A stretch of DNA of 64,000 bases from Porphyromonas vaginalis (lineage in GTDB: Bacteria > Bacteroidota > Bacteroidia > Bacteroidales > Porphyromonadaceae), in NCBI RefSeq assembly GCF_958301595.1, contig NZ_CATQJU010000001.1, positions 1 to 64,000 on the forward strand. Direction: 5' to 3'. The notes under the pieces were generated by a model that worked only from the letters and a program-made list of their open reading frames with translations, was not told the DNA's origin and searched no databases. This document shows, in pieces, positions 43,107 to 53,785 of this stretch. Every line of letters begins with the position of its first letter. The first letter of the stretch is position 1. The position numbers and the translations under genes were made by a program.

Positions 43107-45050
43107 ATGAACTATGGATATGTCAAGGTAGCGGCCGCTGTGCCCTACGTCAGAGTGGCTGACTGCTACTACAATACAAGCCGCATCAAGGAGATGATCT
43201 TCCAAGCGGAGGAGCTGGGCGTAGAGATACTTACGACGCCCGAGCTCTCTATCACGGGGTATACCTGTGGGGATCTCTTTCACCAGTCGTTCCTCCTAGA
43301 TCAAGCTCAGAAGGCTCTATGCCAGCTAGTCGAGGAGACGGCCGAGACTGACGTGATGGTCATCGTCGGGATGCCGGTCAAGGTGGAGGAGAAGCTCTTC
43401 AATGGAGCGGTCGCCTTCCAGCATGGTAAGATCCTCGGAGCGATTCCTAAGACTTATCTACCAAACTATCGAGAGTTTCAAGAGAAGCGCTGGTTCTCTC
43501 CCAGTGATTCGCTACAATATAAGACGGTCCAGATGGGTCCCCACACGGTACCCATCGGGCGCAACATCATCTTCAAGTGTGGACAGGTGGGCATCGGTAT
43601 CGAGATCTGTGAGGATATGTGGACGCCCTTTACGCCTGGCACACGCCTCAGCCTCTATGGAGCACATATCATCTTCAACCTCTCTGCGAGCAATGAGAAT
43701 GCGGGCAAGCATGACTACCTCCGCTCGCTGATCAGTGGTGCCACGTCGCAGTCTATCTGTGGATACGTCTACGCCTCTAGTGGCTATGGCGAGAGCTCTA
43801 CCGATCTAGTCTATACGGGCAAGGCGTTTATCGCTGAGGTGGGCAAGATCGTTAAGGAGATGCGTCGCTTTGAGTACAAGGAGCGTATGATCGTGAGCGA
43901 CATCGACGTGTCTCGTATCCACGGCGAGCGACTGATCAATAGTAGCTTCAAGAGTGCGGTGAATCACTTTACCGATGAGGAGGAGCTGGAGAGTATCCCC
44001 TTCACGCTACGCTCTGAGGAGGAGTCACAGCCTATGGATCGCGTCATCGAGCGCAATCCCTTTATGCCTGAGGGGGCAAACCCTGAGGAGCGTTGTCACG
44101 AGATGTTTCAGATACAGGTGTGTGGCCTCATACAGCGTCTCAAGCACATGCGTGCGGAGCATGCGGTGATCGGTATCTCGGGCGGACTAGACTCGGCACT
44201 AGCTCTACTGGTGACGGCAGAGGCTTTTGACCTCTTGGGCTTGGATCGCAAGCAGATCATTGCAGTGACAATGCCCGGCTTTGGCACCTCTGAGCGCACC
44301 TATCGCAACGGTTACACGATGATGCAGGAGCTAGGTGTGACAATCCGTGAGATCGATATCAAGGAGGCGACGGAGCAGCATCTCTCGGCCATCGACTATA
44401 AGGGTAATCGGGAGGATGCGACCTTTGAGAATGCTCAGGCACGTGAGCGGACGCAGATATTGATGGATCTGGCCAATATGTACCACGCGCCCGTCATCGG
44501 GACGGGAGATCTGTCTGAGATTGCCTTGGGGTGGTGTACATTCAACGGGGACCACATGTCTATGTATGCGGTGAATAGTGGTATCACGAAGACGAGCGTA
44601 CAGCTGATCGTCGGGTGGTATGCTACGCACAAGGCTGGTGACACGCCACTGGCCACGACGCTACACGACATCGTCGCTACGCCGATTAGCCCAGAGCTAC
44701 TACCGATCAAGGACACGAAGGCTGGCAGTGAGCAGCAGACGCAGAATCTCGTGGGGCCGTATGAACTACACGACTTCTTTATCTATCACTTCCTACTTGA
44801 TGGCTTCGAGCCGAAGAAGATCTTTTACCTGGCTAAGGTTGCTTTCGAGGGAGCTTACACACCCCAAGAGATCAAGCACTGGATGGGCGTCTTCTTCAAG
44901 CGATTCTTCTCTCAGCAGTTCAAGCGCAATGCGATGCCCGATGGCCCTAAGGTGCAGAGCGTCTCGCTCTCCTCACGTGGCGAGTGGCGCATGCCGAGCG
45001 ATGCGGTGAGCAGTATGTGGCTCCAGGAGGTGGAGAGCCTAGAAGTATAG
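43107..45050 (+). CDS. nadE: Glutamine-dependent NAD+ synthetase
   Basis: 647 residues with two domains. The N-terminal nitrilase-type glutaminase (about 1-290) has Glu in TTPELSITGY, Lys in PKTYLPNY and nucleophile Cys168 in GIEICEDMW. The C-terminal NAD synthetase (about 330-640) has the P-loop SGGLDSALAL at about 357, followed by FGTSERTYRNG and GTGDLSEIALGWCTFNGDHM. The enzyme amidates nicotinate adenine dinucleotide using glutamine-derived ammonia. Full-length and intact. The next gene begins 11 bases later. Confidence 0.96.
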   Translation: MNYGYVKVAAAVPYVRVADCYYNTSRIKEMIFQAEELGVEILTTPELSITGYTCGDLFHQSFLLDQAQKALCQLVEETAETDVMVIVGMPVKVEEKLFNGAVAFQHGKILGAIPKTYLPNYREFQEKRWFSPSDSLQYKTVQMGPHTVPIGRNIIFKCGQVGIGIEICEDMWTPFTPGTRLSLYGAHIIFNLSASNENAGKHDYLRSLISGATSQSICGYVYASSGYGESSTDLVYTGKAFIAEVGKIVKEMRRFEYKERMIVSDIDVSRIHGERLINSSFKSAVNHFTDEEELESIPFTLRSEEESQPMDRVIERNPFMPEGANPEERCHEMFQIQVCGLIQRLKHMRAEHAVIGISGGLDSALALLVTAEAFDLLGLDRKQIIAVTMPGFGTSERTYRNGYTMMQELGVTIREIDIKEATEQHLSAIDYKGNREDATFENAQARERTQILMDLANMYHAPVIGTGDLSEIALGWCTFNGDHMSMYAVNSGITKTSVQLIVGWYATHKAGDTPLATTLHDIVATPISPELLPIKDTKAGSEQQTQNLVGPYELHDFFIYHFLLDGFEPKKIFYLAKVAFEGAYTPQEIKHWMGVFFKRFFSQQFKRNAMPDGPKVQSVSLSSRGEWRMPSDAVSSMWLQEVESLEV

Positions 45051-45061
45051 AGACGAGAGCG

Positions 45062-46048
45062 ATGATGAGTCAAGAGGAGCGTGCGCAACTGTTGGTGCCG
45101 ATAGCGGACTTTCTCAAGGAGTTCGAGCAGGCTTTCAAGCGGTCACTACAGAGTGATGCGCCTGTACTATCGCACGCTTTGGAACACTTACAGCACTCCT
45201 CGGGCAAGCATATTCGTCCGATCATCGTAGGGCTATGCGCTCAGCTATGCGCAGGACAGACCAGTGCACAGACGATCTCGGCAGCACTGGTCATAGAGCT
45301 ACTACACACCGCCTCGCTAATTCACGACGATGTCATCGACTGGTCGGACACACGGCGCGGACAGCCTACGCTCAACGCGCTTTACAGCAATCATCAGGCC
45401 GTCCTGATGGGAGACTATGTACTCTCGACCGCCTTTCTGGAGATAGTCTCTCGGGAGCACAACCCTGAGATGCTGTGCGTCGTCGCCCAGGCTGGACGCA
45501 ATCTCTCTATCGGAGAGCTGATGCAGCTATCCCTCTCGAAGGCACACACCTATCGCGAGGAGGACTACTATGCGGTAGTGGATCGTAAGACGGGAGCACT
45601 CTTTGAGGCGAGTGCCAAGCTGGGAGCTCTGAGCGTAGATGCGACCGAGGAGCAGGTGAAGCACTGTGCCCGTCTGGGACAATTGATGGGGCGCGCCTTC
45701 CAGCTACAGGATGATCTCTTTGATTATGACAAACTCCAAGATGTGGGCAAGCCTACGGGTCACGATTTGATCGAGGGCAAAGTCTCTCTCCCCCTACTCT
45801 ATGTCCTAAACCATGCGACTCCTACGGAGCGCGACGAGATCATCTCATATCTACAACAACCTATCGAGGCAGACTCTATAGACTACCTCCTCCGCATAGC
45901 TCACGAGCGTGGTGGCATCGACTACACAGAGAGGCAGATACAGCAGATTCACCAGGAGGCGATCGACCTGCTCAGGAGCTTCGCGCCAAGTAGTACCAGA
46001 GAGACGCTGGAGCGCTTCATCACATTACTAGGAGAGAGACAGAAGTAG
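45062..46048 (+). CDS. Polyprenyl diphosphate synthase (IspB-like)
   Basis: About 328 residues from ATG 45062. A frame from 44984 overlaps nadE and adds unrelated residues. Both aspartate-rich motifs of trans-prenyltransferases are present: first LIHDDVIDWSD (about 86-96), second LQDDLFDYDK (about 214-223). GKHIRPIIVGL near residue 40 binds isopentenyl diphosphate. These enzymes make the C30-C50 chains of menaquinone. Chain length cannot be read safely. Confidence 0.9.
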   Translation: MMSQEERAQLLVPIADFLKEFEQAFKRSLQSDAPVLSHALEHLQHSSGKHIRPIIVGLCAQLCAGQTSAQTISAALVIELLHTASLIHDDVIDWSDTRRGQPTLNALYSNHQAVLMGDYVLSTAFLEIVSREHNPEMLCVVAQAGRNLSIGELMQLSLSKAHTYREEDYYAVVDRKTGALFEASAKLGALSVDATEEQVKHCARLGQLMGRAFQLQDDLFDYDKLQDVGKPTGHDLIEGKVSLPLLYVLNHATPTERDEIISYLQQPIEADSIDYLLRIAHERGGIDYTERQIQQIHQEAIDLLRSFAPSSTRETLERFITLLGERQK

Positions 46049-46060
46049 CGAACGAGGACT

Positions 46061-46631
46061 ATGGGAGGAGATACGCTCAATTGGATTGACTATATGCTCT
46101 TGGGCTGCACAGCGTGGGCACTCTTCAAGGGATTCAAGCAAGGTGTCGTGTCGGCACTGATTGGCGTGCTGGGTATCGCTGTCGGCTATGTGATGGTGCG
46201 CTGGATAGGTGTACCCGTAGCACTATGGATCTCTCGCACCTTCGGACTACCCCACGGGGTGGCGGTAATAGGTGCTTATGTAGCGACCTTCTCACTTTCA
46301 TGCTGGGGCATCGCCTTCCTAGCGCGACCTACGATGAGAGCCATTAAGCGTTCATCGCTCTCAGTTGTCAATAAACTTATGGGAGCGCTCTTTGCGGGAG
46401 CCTTCGTCATCATATTCTTTAGCCTTATATTTAATCTAACCGACTTCATACTGCCTCGAGGGGTGCTAGCAGAGCTGCCCGACATCACGACAGAAGCGGG
46501 CGAGCCGGCTGAACCTCGACAAGATCAGCGTGACAAGTCTAGACTATACGACCCAGTACGTGGCTTGATCTCATGGGCTGCGCTGGGCGACCTGACCTCT
46601 TGGCAGGATAAACAATTAAAGCAACAATCAA

Positions 46632-46639
<8 letters not shown>
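46061..46639 (+). CDS. CvpA-family membrane protein
   Basis: 192 residues with four predicted transmembrane helices (about 8-25, 28-50, 66-88, 103-125) and the CvpA start [26 protein letters not shown]. CvpA is needed for colicin V secretion and envelope stress tolerance in Enterobacteria, and its mechanism is unknown. The soluble C-terminus is short and acidic/basic. Its stop overlaps the GTG start of sufB by 8 bases. Confidence 0.85.
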
Positions 46640-48140
<1,501 letters not shown>

Positions 48141-48184
48141 CACGACCCCGCTACACATTATATAGATACAGATTACACACTACT

Positions 48185-48961
48185 ATGAGCAACGTAATAC
48201 TCGACATAAAGAATCTTCACGCCAACATAGGCGACAAAGAAATACTCAAAGGGATCAACCTCACTATCCGTGAGGGTGAGACACACGCTATCATGGGCCC
48301 CAACGGAAGTGGCAAGAGTACCCTCTCCTCTGTCCTCGTAGGGCACCCCGCCTTTACCGTAACCTCTGGCGAAGTCACTTATCTCGGTCAGGACTTGCTG
48401 GCCATGGACGCAGTCGAGCGAGCACACGCTGGACTCTTCCTCAGCTTCCAGTACCCCGTAGAGATACCGGGAGTGAGCATGGTCAACTTCATGCGCTCAG
48501 CACTCAACGAGCGTCGTAAGACTCAAGGCGAAAAGCCAATGCCCGCCGGCGAGTTCCTCAAGATGCTAAAAGAAAAGCGCGAGGTGGTCGGTCTTGACGA
48601 CCGTCTCCTCAAGCGTTCAGTCAATGAGGGCTTCTCTGGTGGCGAGAAGAAGCGCAACGAGATCTTTCAGATGGCAGTCCTCGAGCCACGTCTCTCGATA
48701 CTCGATGAGACCGACAGCGGACTAGACATTGACGCTCTGCGAGCCGTCGCACACGGAGTCAACACGCTCCAGCGTCCAGACAGTGCTTGCGTCGTCATCA
48801 CCCACTACCAGCGACTGCTAGACTACATCAAGCCTCAGTTTGTCCACATTCTGTACAAGGGTCGGATCGTCACATCGGGCGGACCTGAGCTAGCCCTCAG
48901 ACTAGAGGACGAGGGGTACGACTGGATCAAAGAAGAGGTAGCTAAAGAGGAGAAGCAATGA
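48185..48961 (+). CDS. sufC: Fe-S cluster assembly ATPase SufC
   Basis: 258 residues. An ABC-type ATPase with Walker A MGPNGSGKSTL (about 37-47), the SufC-specific signature FSGGEKKRNEIFQM, Walker B LSILDETDSGLDIDAL and H-loop ITHYQRLL. It drives conformational change in SufB-SufD. The gene ends with ATGA, where sufD starts. Confidence 0.97.
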   Translation: MSNVILDIKNLHANIGDKEILKGINLTIREGETHAIMGPNGSGKSTLSSVLVGHPAFTVTSGEVTYLGQDLLAMDAVERAHAGLFLSFQYPVEIPGVSMVNFMRSALNERRKTQGEKPMPAGEFLKMLKEKREVVGLDDRLLKRSVNEGFSGGEKKRNEIFQMAVLEPRLSILDETDSGLDIDALRAVAHGVNTLQRPDSACVVITHYQRLLDYIKPQFVHILYKGRIVTSGGPELALRLEDEGYDWIKEEVAKEEKQ

Positions 48962-50346
48962 GTCCACGTAAGCAACCACCCACCGCACACCTGCAGTATC
49001 TAGACCTTTATCAGTCTCAGCAGGCATACATTGCGCAGCACAGCCTTCCTGTGCTACAAGCGCAGCGTGCCACCGCTCAGGAGGCTCTGAGCGAGTACGC
49101 CCTACCCCAGCTCGGCATGGAGGATTGGCAGCGCACGGATGTCGAGGCACTCTATGCTCCCGACTACGGGATCAACCTTCAGGAGCTAGACCTAGCTCCC
49201 GCAGGGCATAAGCAGCTCCCGCAGTATAGCTGTGACCTTTCGGTCAATGAGCTCACCATCAAGGCGAGTGCACTCAACAGCAACTACCTCTACACCCACT
49301 ACGCCAACCAAAAGCGCAAGCTCCCCGAAGGGATCTTCGTCGGCTCTATCAAGGAGTTCGTCAAGGAGCACCCCGACCTAGCGGAGCGTTACTACGGGCA
49401 GATAGCCGAGGTAGACACCGACGGCACCATCGCACTCAACACGCTCTTCGTGCAGGACGCCTTCGTCCTCTACGTACCCGACGGCATGCAGCTCGAGCAG
49501 CCCGTGCAGCTCGTCCAGCTACTCCACGCCCAGGAGCCACTCCTCTGCATTCGTCGCTGGCTCATCATCATCGAGGAGCGTGCCAAAGCATCTGTCCTTG
49601 TCTGCGACCACACGATAGATCGTACTAACTTCCTCGTCAACCAAGTGGCTGAGATCTTCGTCGGTGATGGCGCTCAGCTCAAGCTCTTCGACATGGAGGA
49701 GAATAGCCACCAGACGCACCGCACCTGCGCCTACTTCCTGCGCCAGGGAGCAGAGAGCCAAGTGACCCTCGCCGCCTATACGCTCAATAATGGTGTAACG
49801 CGCAATAGCTTCCGGACACGCTTCCTCGGGGAGCATGCCGAGCAGATACTAGGCGGAGTCGCTGTGACCAATGGCACACAGCATGTCGACACATTCACAC
49901 GTGTCGAACATATCAAGCCCAAGTGTCATAGCACGCAGCTCTTTAAGAACCTCCTCGAGGAGCAATCCACGGGAGCCTTCTCAGGGCGCATCTTCGTGGC
50001 GCAGTCGGCACAGCAGACCGAAGCTTACCAGAGCAACCGCAACATGCTCCTCTCGCCCGGGGCTCGCATGTACAGCAAGCCTCAGCTAGAGATCTATGCC
50101 GACGACGTCCAGTGTTCGCACGGTATGGCTACGGGACACCTCGACGAGCAGGCACTCTTTTACATGATGCAGCGAGGCATCCCCGAGCATGAGGCACGGG
50201 TCATGCTGAGCGTTGCTTTCGTCAGAGATGTCATAGACCTCATGCCCCTAGAGGATTTACAGGACCGCGTCGAGAGCATCGTACGCAATCGTCTCCTCGG
50301 CAAAGAGCCGACACACTGCAGCCAGTGTGGCAAGCTGATCTTCTAA
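48958..50346 (+). CDS. sufD: Fe-S cluster assembly protein SufD
   Basis: 462 residues overlapping sufC by 4 bases. The beta-helix core shares HSTQLFKNLLEEQSTGAFSGRIFV and YADDVQCSHGMATG-type motifs with SufB, including the His near the cluster site (ADDVQCSHG). An unusual trait is the C-terminal LGKEPTHCSQCGKLIF, a Cys-x2-Cys tail absent from most SufD as I know them. It might bind zinc or iron. Confidence 0.93.
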   Translation: MSPRKQPPTAHLQYLDLYQSQQAYIAQHSLPVLQAQRATAQEALSEYALPQLGMEDWQRTDVEALYAPDYGINLQELDLAPAGHKQLPQYSCDLSVNELTIKASALNSNYLYTHYANQKRKLPEGIFVGSIKEFVKEHPDLAERYYGQIAEVDTDGTIALNTLFVQDAFVLYVPDGMQLEQPVQLVQLLHAQEPLLCIRRWLIIIEERAKASVLVCDHTIDRTNFLVNQVAEIFVGDGAQLKLFDMEENSHQTHRTCAYFLRQGAESQVTLAAYTLNNGVTRNSFRTRFLGEHAEQILGGVAVTNGTQHVDTFTRVEHIKPKCHSTQLFKNLLEEQSTGAFSGRIFVAQSAQQTEAYQSNRNMLLSPGARMYSKPQLEIYADDVQCSHGMATGHLDEQALFYMMQRGIPEHEARVMLSVAFVRDVIDLMPLEDLQDRVESIVRNRLLGKEPTHCSQCGKLIF

Positions 50347-50365
50347 CACGCGCTATACTATCGTA

Positions 50366-51277
50366 ATGAGATCTCGCTGGAGACTACACCTCGTGATGCT
50401 TTGCGTCACCATTATCTTTGGAATAAATGGGCCCTTCACCAAGGCACTCCTTGGTGGGGGGCTCACTCCATATACACACATGTTCTGTCGCTTCCTAGGT
50501 GCCACGATACTCTTTTGGATCGCTTCGATCTGGGCGCCACGAGAGCGCATCGATCGCAAGGATTGGGGTAAAATGACCTTAGCCTCGCTGACCGGTATCT
50601 TCTTCAACCAAGGGCTCTTTGCCATAGGCATGTCAATGACCTCGCCTGTCAATCAGTCACTCGTTGCCACATTAGGGCCCATCGTCACCATGCTCCTCGC
50701 AGCTGTCGTACTCAAGGAACCGATCACACGGCTCAAGGGGATCGGCGTACTCATCGGGGCCTCAGGAGCCCTGCTCCTCATATCTACCAACGGCTCCTCC
50801 ACCGTAGGCTCTACGCTAGGCGACTTGATCTGCGCCACAGCAACCGTCTCCTACGCCATCTACCTAACTTCCTTCAAGACACTCATACAAAAGTACCACC
50901 CGGTTACCTTGATGAAGTGGCTCTTTGTCATCTCCCTCCTCGGATCCGCTCCGATGGGCGTACGTGACATGATACGCACCGAGTGGAGCACCTTCGATGC
51001 GACCTTCTACGGGCAGCTAGCCTTCGTCGTCGTGGGCGCCACCTTTGTCGCCTACCTTTTACTGCTCTTCGCACAGCGAGGCTTGCGCCCTACCGTCGTC
51101 AGCATCTACAACTACGGCATCCCCGTCATCGCCTCGATGCTGGCCGTCATGATGGGTCAAGACCAACTCACACTCACCAAAGTAGCCTCCGCTATCCTCA
51201 TCCTGCTCGGGGTCTTTATGGTAACCCGCAGCAAAAGCCGCCAGCAACTCCTCCGCGAGCAGCTCAGCAACGAGTAG
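50366..51277 (+). CDS. EamA/DMT-family transporter
   Basis: 303 residues with ten predicted transmembrane helices in two EamA repeats (about 8-135 and 150-290). Typical motifs are GINGPFTKALL, SLVATLGPIVTMLLAAVVLKEPITRLKGIGVLIGASGALLL and, in the second repeat, YNYGIPVIASMLAVMMGQDQLT. The family exports small metabolites. The substrate is unknown. It is 19 bases after sufD and ended by the hairpin at 51322. Confidence 0.85.
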   Translation: MRSRWRLHLVMLCVTIIFGINGPFTKALLGGGLTPYTHMFCRFLGATILFWIASIWAPRERIDRKDWGKMTLASLTGIFFNQGLFAIGMSMTSPVNQSLVATLGPIVTMLLAAVVLKEPITRLKGIGVLIGASGALLLISTNGSSTVGSTLGDLICATATVSYAIYLTSFKTLIQKYHPVTLMKWLFVISLLGSAPMGVRDMIRTEWSTFDATFYGQLAFVVVGATFVAYLLLLFAQRGLRPTVVSIYNYGIPVIASMLAVMMGQDQLTLTKVASAILILLGVFMVTRSKSRQQLLREQLSNE

Positions 51278-51321
51278 CCCCCTTCGAGGCTCTCGCAAGA
51301 AAACACGCGATCCGATATAAC

Positions 51322-51366
51322 CGCCACGTAGGAAATCCAAATTCCTATGTGGCGATTCTGTTTTTA
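51322..51366 (+). terminator. Terminator after the EamA transporter gene
   Basis: CGCCACGTAGGAA (51322-51334) pairs with 51342-51354 with one G-T pair, followed by ATTCTGTTTTTA. The stem core (CCACGTAGG/CCTATGTGG) echoes the CCACGTGG motif of the intergenic repeats. Confidence 0.7.
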
Positions 51367-51530
51367 TTGCTGTCCGATTACTCGATTTCGACCAATCTAC
51401 AGTTTCCTTCGTATGAAACTCTAGTTTCTCACCTATAAAACTTTAGTTTCACGCTGACGAACAAACAGTTAGCTTACTTCTGCAGGGCAACTTACTCGAT
51501 TTCCCCTCAAAAAACTTTCGGACAGCAATA
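51365..51530. repeat. Inverted-repeat-bounded stretch with AAACT/AGTTT palindromes
   Basis: TATTGCTGTCCGA (51365-51377) and its exact complement (51518-51530) bound a 166-base AT-rich segment. Inside are GAAACTCTAGTTTC (51415-51428) and AAACTTTAGTTT (51438-51449). No coding frame. One boundary sequence recurs at 32967-32979. Confidence 0.55.
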
Positions 51531-51546
51531 TTTATAGTCTCAGTTG

Positions 51547-51645
51547 GCAGGGCTGACGCATTATAATCGCCTTTTCAGACGAAACTCATTAGCGACAAGC
51601 GAGAGGATAGATGAGGTTACCATATATAATGTGTCACCTCTGCCA
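51547..51645. repeat. Imperfect direct repeat flanking element C (left)
   Basis: Shares CATAATCGC-like, GCGACAAGCGAG, TAGATGA and TATATAATG-GTCA blocks in the same order with 51985-52093, while the CCACGTGG element C lies between them. The pair might be an ancient duplication produced around the element or a separate repeat family. Confidence 0.55.
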
Positions 51646-51659
51646 TCTAATCTCTTCGA

Positions 51660-51965
51660 TCTCTAATCTCTAACTTCTAACCTCTAATCTCTATTTACAT
51701 ATCTTTACGGGGAGATTCGTCCGATCCCATCCTTTCTTGAATATCCACGTGGACATTTTTTATTTTCCACGTGGGCGTCAAAAAATTCCTCCGAAGTTTC
51801 ATTTGATTCCTCCGAAGTTTCATTTGATTCTTCCGAAGTTTTATTTCGCGCCCACGTGAAGAATTTTCCTTTTCCACGTGGGTATTTCAAAATCCCCACG
51901 TGGAAATCAGTTTTCCTCGACACAGTGTCGTTTCTATATGTAGCCAGCTCTAAATTATCGTAACC
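51660..51965 (+). repeat. CCACGTGG-rich intergenic element, full copy C
   Basis: Opposite orientation to copies A and B. It begins with CTCTATTTACATATCTTTACGG (about 51689-51710) preceded by short TCTAA repeats. Next come GATTCGTCCGATCCC, two CCACGTGG motifs, three 21-base TTCCGAAG-TTTCATTTGAT units (about 51786-51846), further CCACGTG motifs, and an end whose complement reads TTTAGAGCTGGCTACATAT (near 51935-51955). All blocks of copies A and B are present in order. Confidence 0.85.
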
Positions 51966-51984
51966 AACCGACGTCAAATTTGCC

Positions 51985-52093
51985 CAGCCCGTGTCGACGC
52001 CTCATAATCGCTCCGTCAGGAGCTACACATGAACGACAAGCGAGGCATATAGCGGTAGATGAACTCATCGTATATAATGCGTCAGCCCTGAAG
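51985..52093. repeat. Imperfect direct repeat flanking element C (right)
   Basis: Partner of 51547-51645, ending ATATAATGCGTCAGCCCTG. A short part of it (TATATAAT...CTCAGCCCTG) also occurs near 24638-24660 beside element B, so this sequence tends to accompany the CCACGTGG element. Confidence 0.55.
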
Positions 52094-52131
52094 GAGAAGT
52101 GGAGGGGCAGTGGCTGATCGTGTGATTTCAT

Positions 52132-52139
52132 TACCTTTG
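52132..52139 (+). promoter_or_regulatory. Bacteroidetes-type -7 box for the polysaccharide locus
   Basis: TACCTTTG, 51 bases before the flippase ATG. No TTG at the normal -33 distance. Confidence 0.5.
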
Positions 52140-52190
52140 TATCGGTGTGGCTGTCACTGATGAGTCGCACTCTACTGCTCAGCAGATCCT

Positions 52191-53771
52191 ATGGCACAAG
52201 ATCTACACGACAAGACTACCGATGGGCACATGCCGTCGTCTCGCTCACAGCGTATCGCTCGCAATACGCTCTTTCTCTTTGTGCGCATGGCGGTGGTCAC
52301 CCTTCTCTCCCTCTACATCTCCCGTGTACTCCTGGCTGCACTCGGCGTGGAGGACTTCGGCATCTACCAGGTGGTGGGGAGCTTGGTGACGGCCTTTGGC
52401 TTTATCAATGGAGCGATGGTCTCCGCGACACAGCGCTTCTACTCCTACGAGCTGGGTCGAAGCAACTACCCAGGCGTAGGGCGCATCTACAGTGTCTCGA
52501 TCGTGGTCCAGTTACTGTTGGTCTTGCTCGTATGCGCTATCGCCATCCCCTTCGGTCTATGGTACGTACCCAACAACCTCGTGGCACCGCCCGAACGTAT
52601 GACGGTGGCACTGTGGATCTATTTTATATCCTTGGGGACCTTTGTGGTCAATATGCTGCTCACTCCGTTCCAAAGCCTCATCGTCTCACACGAGCGGATG
52701 AATCTCTTTGCTCTGCTCAGCATCGTAGACATCGCTCTGCGGCTTGGTGCCGTGCTGCTCCTCAAGAGCTATGCTGGCGACCAACTCCTCCTCTACCCGA
52801 TCCTACTTCTTGCCGTCAGCGGCGTGATGGCACTCTGCTATGTGGGGAGCACGAGACGACTCTTTCGTCAGGTACACTTCCGCTGGGTACGAGACCGGTC
52901 TGCCTATCGCGAGATACTTGCCTACTCGGGGTGGAATCTCTTTGGCAATCTAGCTGCTGTGGCGCAGACGCAGGGTATCAACATCGTCTACAACTACTTC
53001 TTCGGACCACTGCTGAACGCTGCTTTTGGCATTGTCAACTCGGTACGCAGTGCGCTGATTAGCTTTTCTAATAACTACCAGATGGCGGCTAATCCGCAGA
53101 TCATCAAGTCGTACGCGGCTGCCGAGTATGGCTACCTCCACAAGCTCATTTGCGCCAGTGCTAAGATTTCCTACCTGCTGATGCTTTGCGTGGTAATACC
53201 CTTTGCGCTAGACCTCGATTTACTGCTGCGCTTATGGTTGGTCAAGCCGCCTGAGTATGCTTCGCTACTGCTCCAGCTGACGCTCATCGTAATGCTCATA
53301 GAGAGCCTCTCGGGAGCGCTGATGACAGGCATCCAAGCGACAGGACGTGTGCGCACTTACCAAGTGTTGGTCGGGGGGATGATCATCATGATCCTACCGC
53401 TCTCTATGCTCGCCTTTTGGCTGGGTGCCCCTCCTGAGTACTCGGTATACATTAATATAGTAGTCTCTATATCGTGCCTGGCGGTGCGACTGGCACTCTC
53501 CTATAAGTATCACGCGCTAGGCGTCGGCTACTACCTCAAGCGTGTGGTGCTACCCATCTTACCACCGACCATCGTCATGCTACTAGGTGCTTACCTCTAT
53601 CGGCGCCTACTCCCATACGTTGGCTCTATCTGGGGACTCTTGGTAGCCTCGATCTTACTCGGCGGGCTGTGTGTCGTGGTGATCCTAACACTCTCGCTGA
53701 CAGCCGAAGAGAGACAACTCGTCAAGGGCTATCTGCATCTCTCCAAAAGGCGACAGGCCCCAAACGACTGA
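52191..53771 (+). CDS. Polysaccharide flippase, Wzx/MATE-like
   Basis: 526 residues with 12-14 transmembrane helices. The N-terminus matches oligosaccharide flippases: NTLFLFVRMAVVTLLSLYISRVLLAALGVEDFGIYQVVGSLV, as in RfbX/Wzx of Bacteroidetes. Later conserved parts are SGWNLFGNLAAVAQTQGINIVYNYFFG and a C-terminal Lys/Arg-rich tail. It would move lipid-linked repeat units across the inner membrane. The pyruvyl transferase begins 14 bases after its stop. Confidence 0.88.
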   Translation: MAQDLHDKTTDGHMPSSRSQRIARNTLFLFVRMAVVTLLSLYISRVLLAALGVEDFGIYQVVGSLVTAFGFINGAMVSATQRFYSYELGRSNYPGVGRIYSVSIVVQLLLVLLVCAIAIPFGLWYVPNNLVAPPERMTVALWIYFISLGTFVVNMLLTPFQSLIVSHERMNLFALLSIVDIALRLGAVLLLKSYAGDQLLLYPILLLAVSGVMALCYVGSTRRLFRQVHFRWVRDRSAYREILAYSGWNLFGNLAAVAQTQGINIVYNYFFGPLLNAAFGIVNSVRSALISFSNNYQMAANPQIIKSYAAAEYGYLHKLICASAKISYLLMLCVVIPFALDLDLLLRLWLVKPPEYASLLLQLTLIVMLIESLSGALMTGIQATGRVRTYQVLVGGMIIMILPLSMLAFWLGAPPEYSVYINIVVSISCLAVRLALSYKYHALGVGYYLKRVVLPILPPTIVMLLGAYLYRRLLPYVGSIWGLLVASILLGGLCVVVILTLSLTAEERQLVKGYLHLSKRRQAPND

Positions 53772-53785
53772 CTAGACTAAGCAAA

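Noticed and set aside
52145-52190. Alternative upstream start for the flippase
   Set aside because: The flippase frame has no better start upstream of 52191, and ATG 52191 precedes the family N-terminus.
52145-53062. 305-codon plus-strand frame overlapping the flippase
   Set aside because: It is an out-of-frame shadow of the flippase gene, rich in Arg/Cys/His, without domains; the flippase frame has clear family motifs.
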